In this document: positions 1 through 11,793 of the stretch, one piece after another
How the letters are laid out: each line of letters begins with the position of its first letter
Position numbering within the stretch: the first letter of the stretch is position 1
Assembly (NCBI GenBank): GCA_021018815.1
Contig: JAITYX010000003.1
Location: 13,907,501-13,971,500 of the forward strand
DNA: 64,000 nucleotides
Reading direction: 5' to 3'
Origin: Talinum fruticosum
Lineage: Eukaryota > Streptophyta > Magnoliopsida > Caryophyllales > Talinaceae
Program-made: the position numbers and the translations under genes
Notes under the pieces: generated by a model
Seen by the model: the letters and a program-made list of their open reading frames with translations, nothing else
The model's database searches: none
Told to the model about the DNA's origin: nothing

Positions 1-1160
1 CCTAGACCCTTCAAGTATTGCTCGATCGATAAAATATGAGCACAACAGGCTCATGTTGCTATATACTCTGCCTCAACTGTTGATAGAGCAACTGAATTTT
101 GTTTGTTTAAGTGGCAGGAGATGAATGATTAACCTAGAAATTGACATTCTCCTGATGTACTCTTTCTATCAACTTTGTATCCACCATAGTCAACATCTTA
201 GTATCCACTAGGTGTCGGACTTGAGTCTTTTGAGTACCGGAGACCAAGTGTTTGAGTTCGTGCAAGATATCTAAAAATTCTCTTCACTGTAGTGAGATGT
301 GATTCTATTGGATTAGTTTGAAATCTTGCACATAAACAGACACTAAACGTAATGTGTGGCTTACTAGATGTGAGATAAAGTAGAGATCCAATCATACCTC
401 TATAAAGTTTTTGATTTACGTCGTTACCTTTCTCATCCGAGTCCAGTTTGGTATAGCTACTCATTGGTGTTGCAACATGTTTGACATCTTGTAACTTGTA
501 CTTCTTGACTAACTCCTTAGTGTATAGATTCCATTTTTCTCTTATTTGATTTGTAGTCCAAGAAATAAATTGGGTTATCTCATCATACTCATTTGGAACT
601 CCTGTCTCATCAATTCGGAAAACTCTTGACATTGAGTTTAATTAGTAGCTATAGATATAATGTCATCAACATAAATTAGAATAATTAGAAAATTATCATT
701 CCCCTTTGTTTTTATGAAAAGAGTTTTGTTAATAAGGCCTCTTTTGAAATCATTTTCAACCATAAAGCTACTTAACCTTTCATACCAAGATCTTAGAGCT
801 TGTTCTAAACCATACAAAGGCTTTTGCAAATTGAAAACATAATTAGGAAATTGAGAGTTTTCAAATCCAGGGGTTGCTCAACATAAGCTTCTTCTTGAAT
901 ATAATCATTAAAAATGCACACTTAACATCCATTTGATATAATTTGATGTTCATGTTAGATGTAAAAGCTAAGACATTTCGATTGCCTTAATCCTAGCAAC
1001 AAGTGCAAAGATTTCCCCACAATCAATTTCCTCTTCTTGATTATATCCTTGAGCAACTAGTCTAGCTTTGTTTCGACAACAAAGTCTCCTTCATCTAGTT
1101 TATTTTTGAATACCCATTTGGTTCCTATAAGTAGGTGGTCGGGAGGTTGTTCGGTAAGAG
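1..1160 (-). pseudogene. Element A reverse transcriptase and RNase H, broken
   Basis: On the minus strand, roughly 1160-640 carries the start of copia reverse transcriptase, including the catalytic YVDDI motif near 675-690. About 632-198 carries its C-terminal part (YKLQDVKHVATPM, then YRGMIGSLLYLTSSKP). Positions 197-1 contain the RNase H start (GGYKVDRKSTSG) and the NSVALSTVEAEYIAT stretch near 60-110. Together these would copy element RNA into DNA. At least three frame changes and several stops divide the region. The RNase H domain is cut by the window edge. Confidence 0.85.
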
Positions 1161-1539
1161 TCTAGACTTGGTTTCTTTCAAATTGTGATAGTTCTTCATG
1201 CATGGCCTCTACCCATTCAGGTTCAAGTAGGGCTTCTAGTACATTTTTAAGGTTCAATTAATGATATGAATGCAATAAACGCACATAGGATTTTCAATGA
1301 AGAATAAGTTATTACCCCAGTATTGATGTTTGAAATGATGTTCTCAGGTGGGTGACTAGATGCATATTTGAAAGATTTACCTATCCTCTAATTTACCAGA
1401 TTTGATGGTTGAATACTTTGTTCTTCAGTTGGTTCAGCTTGTTGGTTCTTTTCTTTAACTTGTGCTTCAATGGTTTAAGCTTATTCTTGAATTGGCTCAT
1501 TCTCGGCTTGCTCGGTTCTCTTGTTATGGTTCATTCCGA

Positions 1540-2500
1540 GCTCAGCTTTCACTAAGTCATGTTCATCTTGATTGAGCTTGAAAAGTGGATTCACTTATCC
1601 TTTCATTATAAATCTCATCGAAGATAACGTGGATGCTTTCTTCCACTTTGTTAGTTCTCTTGTTAAAAATTCGATAAGCCTTGCTATGAGAAGAATAACA
1701 AATAAAAATACCTTCATTTGACCTTGCATCAAATTTGGTCGGATGTTCCTTACCATTGTTATGCACAAAGCATTTATATCCAAATGGTTTGAATTAGGAA
1801 ATCTTAGGCTTCTTTCCTTTGTATAGCTCGTAGGGTGTTTTCTTTAGAATAGGTCGAATGAGGCATCTGTTGAGAGTGTAGTTTGTTGTATTCACTGCGT
1901 CAGCCCCTAAATAGTAAGGTAGATAATTTTCAATCATAATCGTCTCTTCTATTTCTTCAAGTGTTCTGTTCTTTTTCTCCACTACTCCATTTCGTTGAGG
2001 AGTTCGCATGCTGAAAAGTTATCGGAGATGCCGTTCTTGTCACGTAAGTCCGCAAATTCCGAGTAGTTGAACTCCCTTATATGGTAAGTGCGAATTCTCC
2101 TGATCCGATTCTTAGACTCCACTTGTAATTTCCTGTAGATCTAATTGAACTCTTTGAAGGCTTTATTTTTGTTCTTTAGAAAACAAACTCGGGTAAATCA
2201 TGAGTAATCATCAACAATAACAAATATATATAATTTACCTCCCGAACTTTTAACAGGAATTTCACCACATACATCCATATGTATTGATTCAAGAACTTTG
2301 GATATAAATATTGTCTTGAGTTGCTTAATTGATGATCTAACTTGTTTTCCTTTTGTGCATGCATCACAAATTTTATCTTTCTTACATGAACAATTAGGTA
2401 GTCCTATGAATAATCCATGAGATGCAAGTTTCTTGATTGTATGCATACCGATATGACCTAATCTACGAAGCCATGTCCATGAATCATCATTTAATAAAGC
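1540..2500 (-). pseudogene. Element A integrase with GAG-pre-integrase domain, broken
   Basis: The pre-integrase zinc-binding segment (MHTIKKLASHGL followed by CDACTKGKQVRSS) reads from about 2490 to 2310. The integrase core follows: the first-aspartate block MDVCGEIPVK near 2260, the glutamate block NGVVEKKNRTLEEI near 1990-1940, and the C-terminal part KAYRIFNKRTNKVEESIHV near 1690-1620. Integrase would insert the DNA copy into the genome. Frames shift near 2240, between 2180 and 2010, and near 1790. It is closely similar to the same region of element D at 53006-54000, which supports the family assignment. Confidence 0.85.
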
Positions 2501-2539
2501 TTTTAAACATGATAAATCATGATTACAATCAGAAAAAGG

Positions 2540-4561
2540 AATAGTATAGGTGTTACCGACCTCGGACCTGAATGTTTTGTCTGTTTGGTAACTACAACAA
2601 CGATGAAGCAGTTGGTCCGAGTGAATCTTACCTCTTGACCTTTGTCACACAATTGAGAGATGCTCGGAAGATTGTATTAGAGCCCTTTGACAAGGTACAC
2701 TGGATTAACCGAATTGTCTCCTTGACCAATTCTGCTAATGCCAACAATCTTGCCTTTGTTGTTATCTCCAAATGTGACTTTTTCTCCCTCCATATCTCAA
2801 GTTCGAGAAGAGTCTTGAATCTCTAGACATGTAGCGTGAACATCCATTATCTAAAACTAGTGACCTTTTTGCTTTTGAGTGACCTGCAAAACAGAAATAA
2901 ACTAACCCTTCTCACTTCCTCTTACAAACCCAATAAATGTCTTTACTATGATCCTTTTCTAAGGAAGAGTAATTTTAGGAACACAGATTTGAATAAGTTT
3001 TGATTTGGTCCGATTCCGAGTCTTCTTTCTTGAGAACTAACTCTGTGTCTATTTCTTTTAAAATCCTCTCTTTTTATAAACTTGTTCGTAAAAGTTTTTC
3101 ATAAAAGCTAGTCCGGGCTCAGTCCCTTTCCTTTTTGAATGAATGGGACCATACTCAGCCTTCTTAAACTTAATAGTTCGGAATCAGTCTTGAAAAGTCT
3201 TTTGAAGGAATTGTCTTCCTCTTCAGACATTGTAACCATGTGCTTCTTTTCGAAAAGAGACACACCGAGAACCAAGTAATAAACCAAGGTTTTTCTCACC
3301 TTGAGTAAATTTTAAAACCAACCCCGAGACTCAAAGAGCTTTTGTTTCAATTGGCCATTCTCTATTCGGAGGCATTCAAACTCGGTCTTATTATCTTAAG
3401 TACTAGTCTCTAGCACCTTTACGTTTTATCTTAGTTTTTCTAAATTAGGTTTCAAAGAATAGTTCTCAAGACTCGAGAGACATTAATTTCTCTTTAAATT
3501 CGGAAGATTTAGAATTGGATTTTCCTCCAAAGTAAAAATGTATCTCGCTAGATCATGCTTGGAGAATTTGAGAAAGTAGTTGATTACTTCCGAGGATCTA
3601 TTTCATTGGTATCCGATGCTTCACTTTTGACTCGGATCTAGCTTTTGAGTCCGATATGGCTATGAGACACTTTGATTAATCATTAGTGTCATCATCTTCT
3701 TCCGATTCATCATCACTCAAGATGGCTACCCTTAGCCTTTTTCTTTTTCTATCCTTTTTCTCTTTGGACGAGTCTTTGATCTGTGTGCTATTTGTCTGCC
3801 ACACTCAAAACAACCAGAGTTCATAGTTAGAGATAAATTTGAAGAGGATGAGAATTTACCTTTTCTGTCCTTCTCGTAGAACTCTTGCTTAGGCTTCTTT
3901 TGCCACATGTATTTCATCATTTTCTTGAATCCTCGGGCTAGAAATGCCATGGGGTCTTCTTCGGAATCCGAGGAGCTCGGACTTGGACCTAGTTCTTCCG
4001 ACGCTTTGAGAGCAATTTTTCTTTTGGTACCAACCTCGGATTCTTCTTCCTCTAGATACAACTTATGGGTGAGTAATTTTCTAATGATCTCATCTCGGTT
4101 TTAGTTGACAACGGGCTTCGACTTCCTCAATAGCTGTCACGTTGGGACCCCATCTTCTATTTTGTAGACTCCTTAGAATCTTTCTATAATTTCTTCATGA
4201 GACATCTTCTTTCCGAGGGACTTGAGATTGTTGACAATCTCGGTGAAGCGAATATACATCCGAGTTATGTTCTCATCAGCCTTCATCTTAAACATCTCAT
4301 ACTTGTGGAGATATTGACTCATCTTGGCTTGCTTCACTTGATCGATACCTTCATAAGTAGTAACAAGTGTGCCCTAGACTTCTTTGGTAGTATTAGAAGT
4401 AGATACTCTCTTGTATTCTACTCGAGTCAATAGCACACATCGAGTGTGTTTATTGCCTTGAAGTTCTTTTTGTATTTCTTGTTCTCTTCAAGCAATGAAC
4501 TCGGACTTCATCCGGGCTATTGTACGAGTGCCTTCCATCTTGGTAGGAATGTAGTTTCCAT
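2540..4561 (-). pseudogene. Element A protease site and main part of gag, broken
   Basis: A minus-strand retropepsin-type site reads LDNGCSRYMSRD near 2850-2820, where the usual copia motif is D-S/T-G, so the serine is replaced by asparagine. Upstream on the minus strand lies gag. Its C-terminal spacer is at about 2880-3700. A zinc knuckle beginning CFECG lies near 3815-3770, but its second half is degenerate (histidine displaced, last cysteine lost). An acidic Glu/Ser-rich linker precedes it, and the N-terminal capsid-like part covers about 4100-4556. Gag is then interrupted at 4561 by element B and resumes at 15332. Several stops and frameshifts are present. Confidence 0.8.
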
Positions 4562-6091
4562 TGAAGACTCGAGACATCTGGTCTATATCTTTCCGAGTCA
4601 TGCAAAAGGAATCAGGTATAACGATGTCATTTATATAGAGTTTTGATTCCAAGGCATTCTCTCGTGTCTCGAAACATACTTGAGTTAAAAAGTATCTTTT
4701 CTATGCGATTCGGCCTTCACATATCTCTTTAATCGCTTTTCGCTAGCGACTCGAAAAACTTGTTCTTTATTCCGAGTCCACTCTCACTCGAATCCGACTT
4801 GTGGTTATTTGCTCTATTGTTTGCAAAGTCGGCATTCGTAGTTCATTTCATGCTTAGTCTACATCAAGTGTTTCCCACTCGATATTTGTTAATAGAACTT
4901 GATTCTTTGCTTAAGACTAAGTCTTATGGAAATTCCGAGTATCATGGATATTAAACTCGTAATACTCCATTTCTTTTCCGACTCGTATAATCCGTTGGTT
5001 AATTATCATGATTATATTATTATCTCGTGTCTAACCTTGGACCAAAGTATTTTATACTTTGAGAACCAAAGGTGTTTTACTTTTGTAGGTTATTCAATCG
5101 AGGATATCTTTTCAAACTACAAAAGTAGCCGGCTTCGTAACATCAAATCACCAGCAGAGATGGCTTTTCACCTACACTCGCTCTAGTCCCGTAAGATTGT
5201 GTCGAAGCCGTCCGCTTCCATATCCGGAAAACCGGAACGCTAAGCCTAACGGTGGTTTCCACCTCATTTTTCAAGACACAACCGATGGTTTTGGGACTTC
5301 CAAGAGAGTTAAACCGTTGTACAACGTCCATATTTCAACGGATACTTTCCGAGTGACTCGTAAAGCCTTTCACAACGGTCACAGAGGACTCTCGGTCAGC
5401 AGATGAAGATAACGGCTACTCGCCCGGTATTCTATAAATAGAAGCCACTTCACAAGACTTGAAGGTTGCCGAACATATTGTCAATACTCCAACTTGAACA
5501 AAGTTATTGTATTTACTCTCAATCTTCAACTTACAACTCCTACTCTATAATTCATTACTTTCGAGTTGTAAGGTCTTGTACTCGCTACAAACACTTCTTA
5601 CATTCTTTGTAAGGTCCCTTGACTAAGCCGTAAGGGTTAACTCAGCTTAGTTGTCCCTAGCTGTAAGGGTTATCTCAGCTAGGAAGTACTAGATCGGATA
5701 AGGGAATTTCGAGTCTAGGAAAACTTGTATAGAGTTGTCTAAGGGAGCAACTCGGGTTCTGTCAAGTTCACGGTATTTTGTGGACTCAAAATAGTGGATT
5801 TGACTTCGTGTCCGGATTGACACGGGCCGTGGTTTTCTCGCCCCGGAGGGTTTCCACGTAAAACTCTCGTGTTCACTTTCCGAGTTTATTCTAGACTCGA
5901 CATGACCTTGCTCGAACGTGTTTACTCCGATTCATTACATTCCGAGTCCAATATTTTCTCGACCCCTTGCTTAGACTCGTAATCTGTCTTTGACTCTTCT
6001 ATGTCAAAAGGTGTGTGCTTTCGCAAAGAATTTTTCATCACCCTATTCACCCCCTCTAGGGTGACTTAGACTCTCCTCGAGCAAACCTTCA
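4562..6091 (+). repeat. 5' LTR of element B
   Basis: It begins TGAAGACTCG and ends CAAACCTTCA, the same ends as the 3' LTR. A TATA box (CTATAAATAG, about 5432-5441) marks the likely start of the transcribed R region, and the LTR should supply the promoter for genomic RNA. It differs from the 3' LTR mostly at CTCG-containing sites such as 4967, 4986, 5361 and 5970. Confidence 0.92.
5432..5441 (+). promoter_or_regulatory. TATA box in the 5' LTR of element B
   Basis: CTATAAATAG is present here and again at 14671-14680 in the 3' LTR. Elements C (about 23132-23141 and 32431-32440) have CTATATATAG at the same relative position. It lies roughly 650 bp before the LTR end, which would give a long transcribed R/U5. 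Confidence 0.7.
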
Positions 6092-6106
6092 ATTGGTATC
6101 GTAGCC
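6092..6106 (+). promoter_or_regulatory. Primer-binding site of element B
   Basis: ATTGGTATCGTAGCC directly follows the LTR. It is close to the initiator-methionine tRNA complement TGGTATCAGAGC used by most plant copia elements. The extra T after CG is one of many CG-linked oddities in element B; element C has TTGGTATCGAGCC here. Confidence 0.75.
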
Positions 6107-6151
6107 TAGCCTTTCGTAAAGGATCTAACAGTCCAAAGGTTTAAAGATCGG

Positions 6152-7808
6152 ATGGCTCGTAACACCTGGAGAGTTCGACGAAGGTAGATCTTCCAACGAG
6201 CCACCAAAATTCAAAGGTTCAAATTTCGGTCACTAGAAGAAGCTTATGGAATGTTTCCTTATGGATCACGATGAAGAAGTATGGGAAATCATACAACAAG
6301 GAAACTACATTCCAACGAAGACAGATGAATTCGAATCCTTCCAAAGACAAAGGCCGAGTTCACGCTGCAGCAGGCAGAGAAGTTCGTAAAGAACTTCAAA
6401 GCCATGAACATCCTCATGTGCGCCATAAGCTCGTAAGAATATAATCGAGTCTCCGCCCGTGACTCGCTAAAGAGGTGTGGGACACTCGGTCAACACCTAC
6501 GAAGGTACAAGTCAGGTGAGACAAGCGAAGATCAGCCAAGTATCTTCACAAATATGAGCTTTTCAAAATGGAGCCGTAAGAGAACATCACTCGGATGTTC
6601 ATACGCTTCACCGAGATCACTAACAATATCAAATCTCTCGGGAAAGAAAATCTCCCATGAAGAAATGTGCCTGGAAAATTCTCGTAAGCCTACCCAAGAA
6701 ACGATGGGGTCCTAAGGTAACCGCCATAGAAGAGGCTCGTAACCTCTCACTCTTGAAGCCGTACGAGCTCATCGGAAAGCTTCGACCCATGAGATACATC
6801 TCGGAAGAAGAAGATGCCGAGGGTACTTCCAAAAGGAACATCGCGCTTAAAGCCTCGTAATCCGAAGAAGTAAGTCCAAGCTCCTCCGACTCGAAGATGA
6901 TCCCATGGCACTCATTGCAAGAGGCTTCAAGAGAATGATGAAGCACAAAAGATGGGATAAAAGGCCAAAAGAAGAATTCTACAAAAAGGACAAGAGAGAC
7001 AGAAAAGGTAAGTTTTCTTCACCTTCAAAGTTATCTTTGTCTAAGAATGCTCGGATGTTTTGAATGTGGCAAAGAAAGACCACATAGTCAAGGACTCGTC
7101 CAAAACGAAGAAGGGACAGGAAGAAGAAAAAGGCCATGATGGCAACATGGAGTGACGAGGACTCATCTCGAAGACGACGAAGACTCGGATGACTCGAAGT
7201 GTTTGATGGCAATTTCGACTCGTAAGCCGAAAAGAGTCGACTGCACGTACTCGCATAACGAGGAAACCGATCCTCAAGAGGTAATAAACTATTTCCTCAA
7301 ATTTTCCAAAGTTGATTTAGCTAAGTACATCTTCACTTTGGAAGAAAAGTCCAATTCCGATTCTTCTCATTTCAAGGAACAACTTGAGTCAATCACTTCG
7401 AGAGCACCTTTTTAAAAACGAATTGGAAAACCGAGACTCACACTCGGAGAACTCAAGACAAGTGCTCAAACTAATGAGACCGAGTCCGAGTTACTCAGAA
7501 AGAAAATGAGCAATCGAAACGTAAGCTCATTGAGTCTCAAGATCTCGGTTTTGAAGTTTTCTCAAGGACGTAAGAACCTTGATATGCTCTTAGGATCACA
7601 ATGTGTCTCATTTCGAAAAGAAGGTCTTGGTTTCAACAAAGAGGAAGAATCTAATTCTTACTCGAAATTGTTCAAAAAGGATTCCGTAACCGTTAAGTTC
7701 AAAAAGGCCGAGCATGGTCCCATTCACAAAAATGAAAGGAGGACTAAACCTGCACCTATTTACAAAAAGAAACCATTTTCCTCTCGTTTCAAAAGGAAAG
7801 GTTTTTAA
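6152..7808 (+). pseudogene. Element B gag, broken
   Basis: Gag starts at the ATG at 6152 and would form the nucleocapsid of the virus-like particle. Recognisable blocks are MECFLMDHDEEVWEIIQQGN-like sequence near 6247-6305, the FTEITNNIKSLGK region near 6606-6650, WGPKVTAIEEARNLSLLKP at about 6700-6760, and a zinc knuckle (CFECG...) near 7055-7100. A spacer with the LDMLLGSQCVSF block at about 7578-7615 follows. Element C carries the same blocks in the same order. Frames change repeatedly, often beside CTCGTAA strings where C reads CTCGGAA or CTCGAA. The gag/pol boundary cannot be placed exactly. Confidence 0.82.
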
Positions 7809-8004
7809 AAGGAAAGAGACACAGACTCATTCCTCCGAAAAGAAGGAGACTCGTAATCGACTAAAACCAAAGTCATTCAAATCTGGGTTCCGAAGCACCT
7901 TCTTCCTCGTAAAAGGACCACAAGAAGGAATGTTACTGGGTTCGTTAGAGGAAGTGAGAAGGGTTAGATTTTCTCTGCTTTGCAGGTCACTCGTAAAAGA
8001 TCAA

Positions 8005-8640
8005 AGGACACCGGTACCTGGACAGCGGATGTTCTCGACACATGTCAGTGACCAAGGACTCTTTTCCGAGCCGAAGTCATATAAAGGAGGAAAGGTGACC
8101 TTCGGTGATGACAAAGAAGGGCAAGATAGTGGGCATTGGGAAGATTGGTAATGGAAACAATCTGGTGAGCCCAGTCTACCTTGTCAAAGGACTTAAGTAC
8201 AACTTACTTAGCATCTCCCAGCCTTTGTGACAAAGGTCAAGAGGTAAAATTCACTCAATCCAAGTGCTACATCACGGATGAGACCACCAAAGAGGTAAAG
8301 CTCTCGTGTAAGAGATCGTGTAATACCTACATCATCCCTCTTCTCGACCCAAGTCGAACTTATCATGTTTAAAAGCATATCTTCAAGATGATTCTTGGAT
8401 TTGGCATCGTAGATTAGGTCATATTAGCATGCATACTCTCAAAAAGCTTGCATCTCATCATCTGGTTAGAGGATTACCTAACTCGTGCGTTTGAGAAGGA
8501 CAAAGTATGTGGAGCATGCACCAAAGGGAAACAAGTCGATCTTCATTCAAATCTCTCGAAGACAGCTTCCACATCCAACGTGCTTGAATTACTACACATG
8601 GACTTATGTGGTGAAATCCCCGTAAAGAGTCTCTGAGGTA
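8005..8640 (+). pseudogene. Element B protease and GAG-pre-integrase region
   Basis: An aspartic protease motif, YLDSGCSRHMS, reads at about 8015-8048. This is the only copy in the window that keeps the D-S-G triad (C has DGG; A and D have DNG). The conserved tail VYLVKGLKYNLLSIS is at about 8177-8220. The pre-integrase domain (WHRRLGHISMHTLKKLASH) runs from about 8401 to 8460, with its CGACTKGKQV zinc-binding part at about 8511-8540. The protease would cleave the polyprotein. Frame breaks occur after SIS and near 8490. Confidence 0.8.
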
Positions 8641-9320
8641 AATCTTACATACTTGTTATTATTGATGATTTTTCAAGATTTACCTGGGTGTGTTTTCTGA
8701 AGCATAAGAATGAGGCTTTCAAGGAGTTCAAGCAAGCTCGTAGAAAGATTCAAGTTGAGTCTCGCACTCAGATTCAAAAGATTCGAACCGACCATGGAAG
8801 GGAGTTCGACTACTCGAATTCTCGTAGTTTTGTGACAAGAATGGAATTTCTCACAACTTCTCAAGCACCTGTAACTCCTCAACAGAATGGAGTAGTTGAG
8901 AGAAAGAACAGAACCCTTGAAGAAATAGCAAGGACGATGATGATTGAACACAACCTCGCCTTACTATTTCTCGGCGTAGGCAAGAAACACAACCAACTAC
9001 ACTCTCAATCGATGCCTCATCGTACCCATTCTCGAAGAAAACACCTTATGAGCTCTACAAAGGAAGGAAGCCAAATATTTCCTATTTCGGATCTTTCGGA
9101 TGTAAGTGTTTTGTCCACAACAACGGTAAGGATCATCTCGACCAAGTTTGATGCTCTGGTCGACGAAGGAATTTTTCTAGGTTATTCTTCTCATAGCAAA
9201 GCTTATCGTATATTCAACAAGAGAACTAACAAAGTGGAAGAAAGTATCCACGTAGTGTTTGATGAGCTTGAACAGGGAAAACCAAGTGAATCTTCATACT
9301 CGAACCGAAGCTCGTAAAGG
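8590..9320 (+). pseudogene. Element B integrase, broken
   Basis: The DDE core can be followed. LLHMDLCGEIPVK at about 8591-8629 holds the first aspartate, IRTDHGREFDY at about 8782-8814 the second, and NGVVERKNRTLEEIA at about 8885-8929 the glutamate. The C-terminal region KAYRIFNKRTNKVEESIHVV lies at about 9199-9258. The reading frame is open for more than 600 bp from 8688 but locally out of phase in the middle: a shift near 8850 and another near 8970 garble the segment before the C-terminal block. The enzyme would join the cDNA ends to host DNA. Confidence 0.85.
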
Positions 9321-9639
9321 ATGATGACGAAGATGAGTCTATAAAGACTCGTAAGGAGACCACTCGTAACGAGGAAGCTCAGAATGAGACAACTCTAGAG
9401 GTCGCCGTAACGAGCAAGTCAATGAAGAAGATCACTTAGAGCAAGCTTCGAAGATCAAGCAATTCAACCAACAAACCTCGGTGAATCAAAGAACTGGTAA
9501 AGCATTCAAATTTACTTCCAGCCATCCCCAAGAAAACATTATTTCGATATCAACAAATGGGGTAAGAACTCGTTCTTCTCTTCATAATCTATGTGCATTC
9601 ACCGCATTCATTTCACTAACTCGAACCCAAAAATGCACT

Positions 9640-10470
9640 AGAAGCCCTTAATGAACCCGAATGGGTAGAGGCCATGCAAGAAGAGCTGAATCAATTCGAG
9701 AGAAACCAAGTCCGGACTCGACCAACCGACCTTCCGACCACCCAGCTATAGGAACCAAATGGGTTTTCAAAAACAAACTGGATGAGGGTGGAGTAGTAGT
9801 CGAAACAAGGCTAGACTTGTAGCTCAGGGTTACAATCAAGAGGAAGGAATTGATTGTGGGGAAACCTTTGCACCAAGTAGCTAGAATTGAAGCCATTAGA
9901 ATATCGTTGGCATTTGCATCCCGCATGCATATTAAATTATATCAAATGGATGTTAAGTGTGCCTTTCTCAATGGTTTTATTGAAGAAGAGGTCTATGTCG
10001 AGCAGCCTCCCGGTTTTGAAAACTCGTAATTTCCAAATCATGTTTTCAAACTCCAAAAGGCTCTCTATGGTCTTAAGCAAGCCCCTAGAGCTTGGTACGA
10101 AAGACTCGAGCACCTTCCCGGTTCAAAATGATTTCAAAAGAGGTCAGATCGACAAGACTCTATTCATAAAGACCAAAGGGAAAAATTTTCTCATTGTTCA
10201 AATATATGTTGATGATATTATATTCGGTGCTACTAATGAATTTCGTGCCGAGAATTTTCTCGAGTTGATGAGTCAAGAGTTCCAAATGAGCATGATGGGA
10301 GAACTCAACTTCTTCCTTGGGCTGCAAATCAAACAAGACAAGGATGGAATCTTTGTCCATCAATCAAAGTACACCAAGGAACCGCCGAAGAAATACAAAC
10401 TTCAAGATGCAAAGCACGCATCTACTCCTATGAGCAAGCAAGATAAAACTCGACTCGGATGAGACAGTAA
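9640..10470 (+). pseudogene. Element B reverse transcriptase, broken
   Basis: The order of motifs is a tryptophan block near 9661-9700 (EPEWVEAMQEEL-like), IKLYQMDVKCAFLNGFIEE at about 9930-9985 with the first catalytic aspartate, [16 protein letters not shown] at about 10057-10105, and YVDDI at about 10207-10221 with the catalytic aspartate pair. ELNFFLGLQIKQDKDGI and KYKLQDAKHASTPMS follow up to about 10437. Frame changes near 9860, 10015 and 10110 prevent a continuous protein. The domain would polymerise cDNA from element RNA. Confidence 0.87.
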
Positions 10471-10689
10471 AGCAAGAGATCGAAACTCTATCGAGGTATG
10501 ATTGGATCACCGCTATATCTTACTTCAAGCGTACTGTACATAATGCTCAGTGTTTGCTTATGCGCACGATTTCAAGCTAATCCAAAAGAATCACATCTCA
10601 CCGCGGTGAAGAGAATATTCGGATATCTTGCAGTGCACTCGTAATCTAGGACTCGTGGTACTCCGGAGACTCGTAACCGAGTCCGACCG

Positions 10690-11145
10690 GGTACTCGGAC
10701 GCAGACTACGCAGGATACAAAGTTGATCGAAAGAGCACATCCGGAGCTTGCCAACTTCGGGTCAATCCCTAATATCCCGGCACTCAAAGAAGCAAAACTC
10801 AGTAGCTCTATCAACCGCGAAGCTGAATATATTGCCGCTGGAGCTTGTTGCGCTCGCATTCTCTCGGATAAAACAACACTTGAAGGATCTTGGACTAACT
10901 TTCAACTCTGTCCCAATCAAGTGTGACAATCAAAGCGCAACCGCATCACTAAGAATCCTGTCCAAGCACTCAAAAACAAAGCATATTGAAGTCGGTATCA
11001 TTTCTTACGCGACCACTCGTAAAAAGGTGATATTTCACTTGAATTCATTCCTACTAATCTTCAATTAGCCGATATCTTTACTAAGCCTCTTGGTGAAGAT
11101 CAATTCTGTTTTATTCTGAATGAGCTTGGTATGCTAAATGCTTAG
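10690..11145 (+). pseudogene. Element B RNase H and end of pol
   Basis: The domain opens near 10695 (ADYAGYKVDRKSTSG) and continues through the EAEYIAAGACC-like block at about 10820-10853, the VPIKCDNQSA block at about 10912-10940 and the LQLADIFTKPLGEDQF block at about 11061-11108. It ends GMLNA with the stop TAG at 11143-11145. It would degrade the RNA strand during reverse transcription. The same C-terminus, GMLNA, ends pol of element C at 28815. Several frame slips lie between the blocks. Confidence 0.82.
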
Positions 11146-11533
11146 TTTCGCGTTATGATTCTTGAATTTTTCTCGTGCTATGTGCTTTAGTTGTCAATAA
11201 CCATTGGTTCAGCTTGATCGTATGATACCTGGGCTGATAGTTATTTCGTGTTTCGAGTCACTCGTAAACTTTTCCGAGTCAAACTCGGATGTAGAGAAAA
11301 TTTGGACATCAATTTTCTGAAGCTATCTCTAGAACAAGTGGAGAGTTTCGGATTATAATTTCAAACTCTTTTTCTCTCTCTTTCTCGAGCGCTGCGATCG
11401 GATCTTAACCGCAGATTTCAAACCACCGATATCTCAACCGTTGAAGAAGAACTGTCACACCGGGCATTAATGATCGATGGACGAGTAAGACGGAACGGAG
11501 TTACTTAACGGATAGTGAACGGGCGCGCGTACT

Positions 11534-11546
11534 CTTTATATATAAC
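11534..11546 (+). promoter_or_regulatory. Internal TATA box upstream of the third ORF in element B
   Basis: CTTTATATATAAC lies about 250 bp before the ATG of the third ORF, in the untranslated region after pol, and is followed by a CT-rich leader. Elements C (29224-29234) and D (51367-51378, minus strand) have a TATA box in the corresponding place. A separate transcript for the third ORF is inferred. Confidence 0.5.
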
Positions 11547-11793
11547 GTTTATCTATCTTCCTCTCGGTATTCTAAAACTCCTTCCCTCTCAAACGAAAAC
11601 CCTCTCGCGGAAGTTTTCTACGTGAACAAGTGACCCTTGATCGTCCGCAAGTGTCGAAGAAGCTCTCTCTCTCTCTCGTAAGTTTTCGACTGCTCTCTTC
11701 TCATTTTCTTCTACCATTTTCGTTTTCTTCTCTTCTACACCTCCATCTCTTTCTCTTTCTCTTTCGAAAAGTTTCATCTTTTCATCTCTCGCA

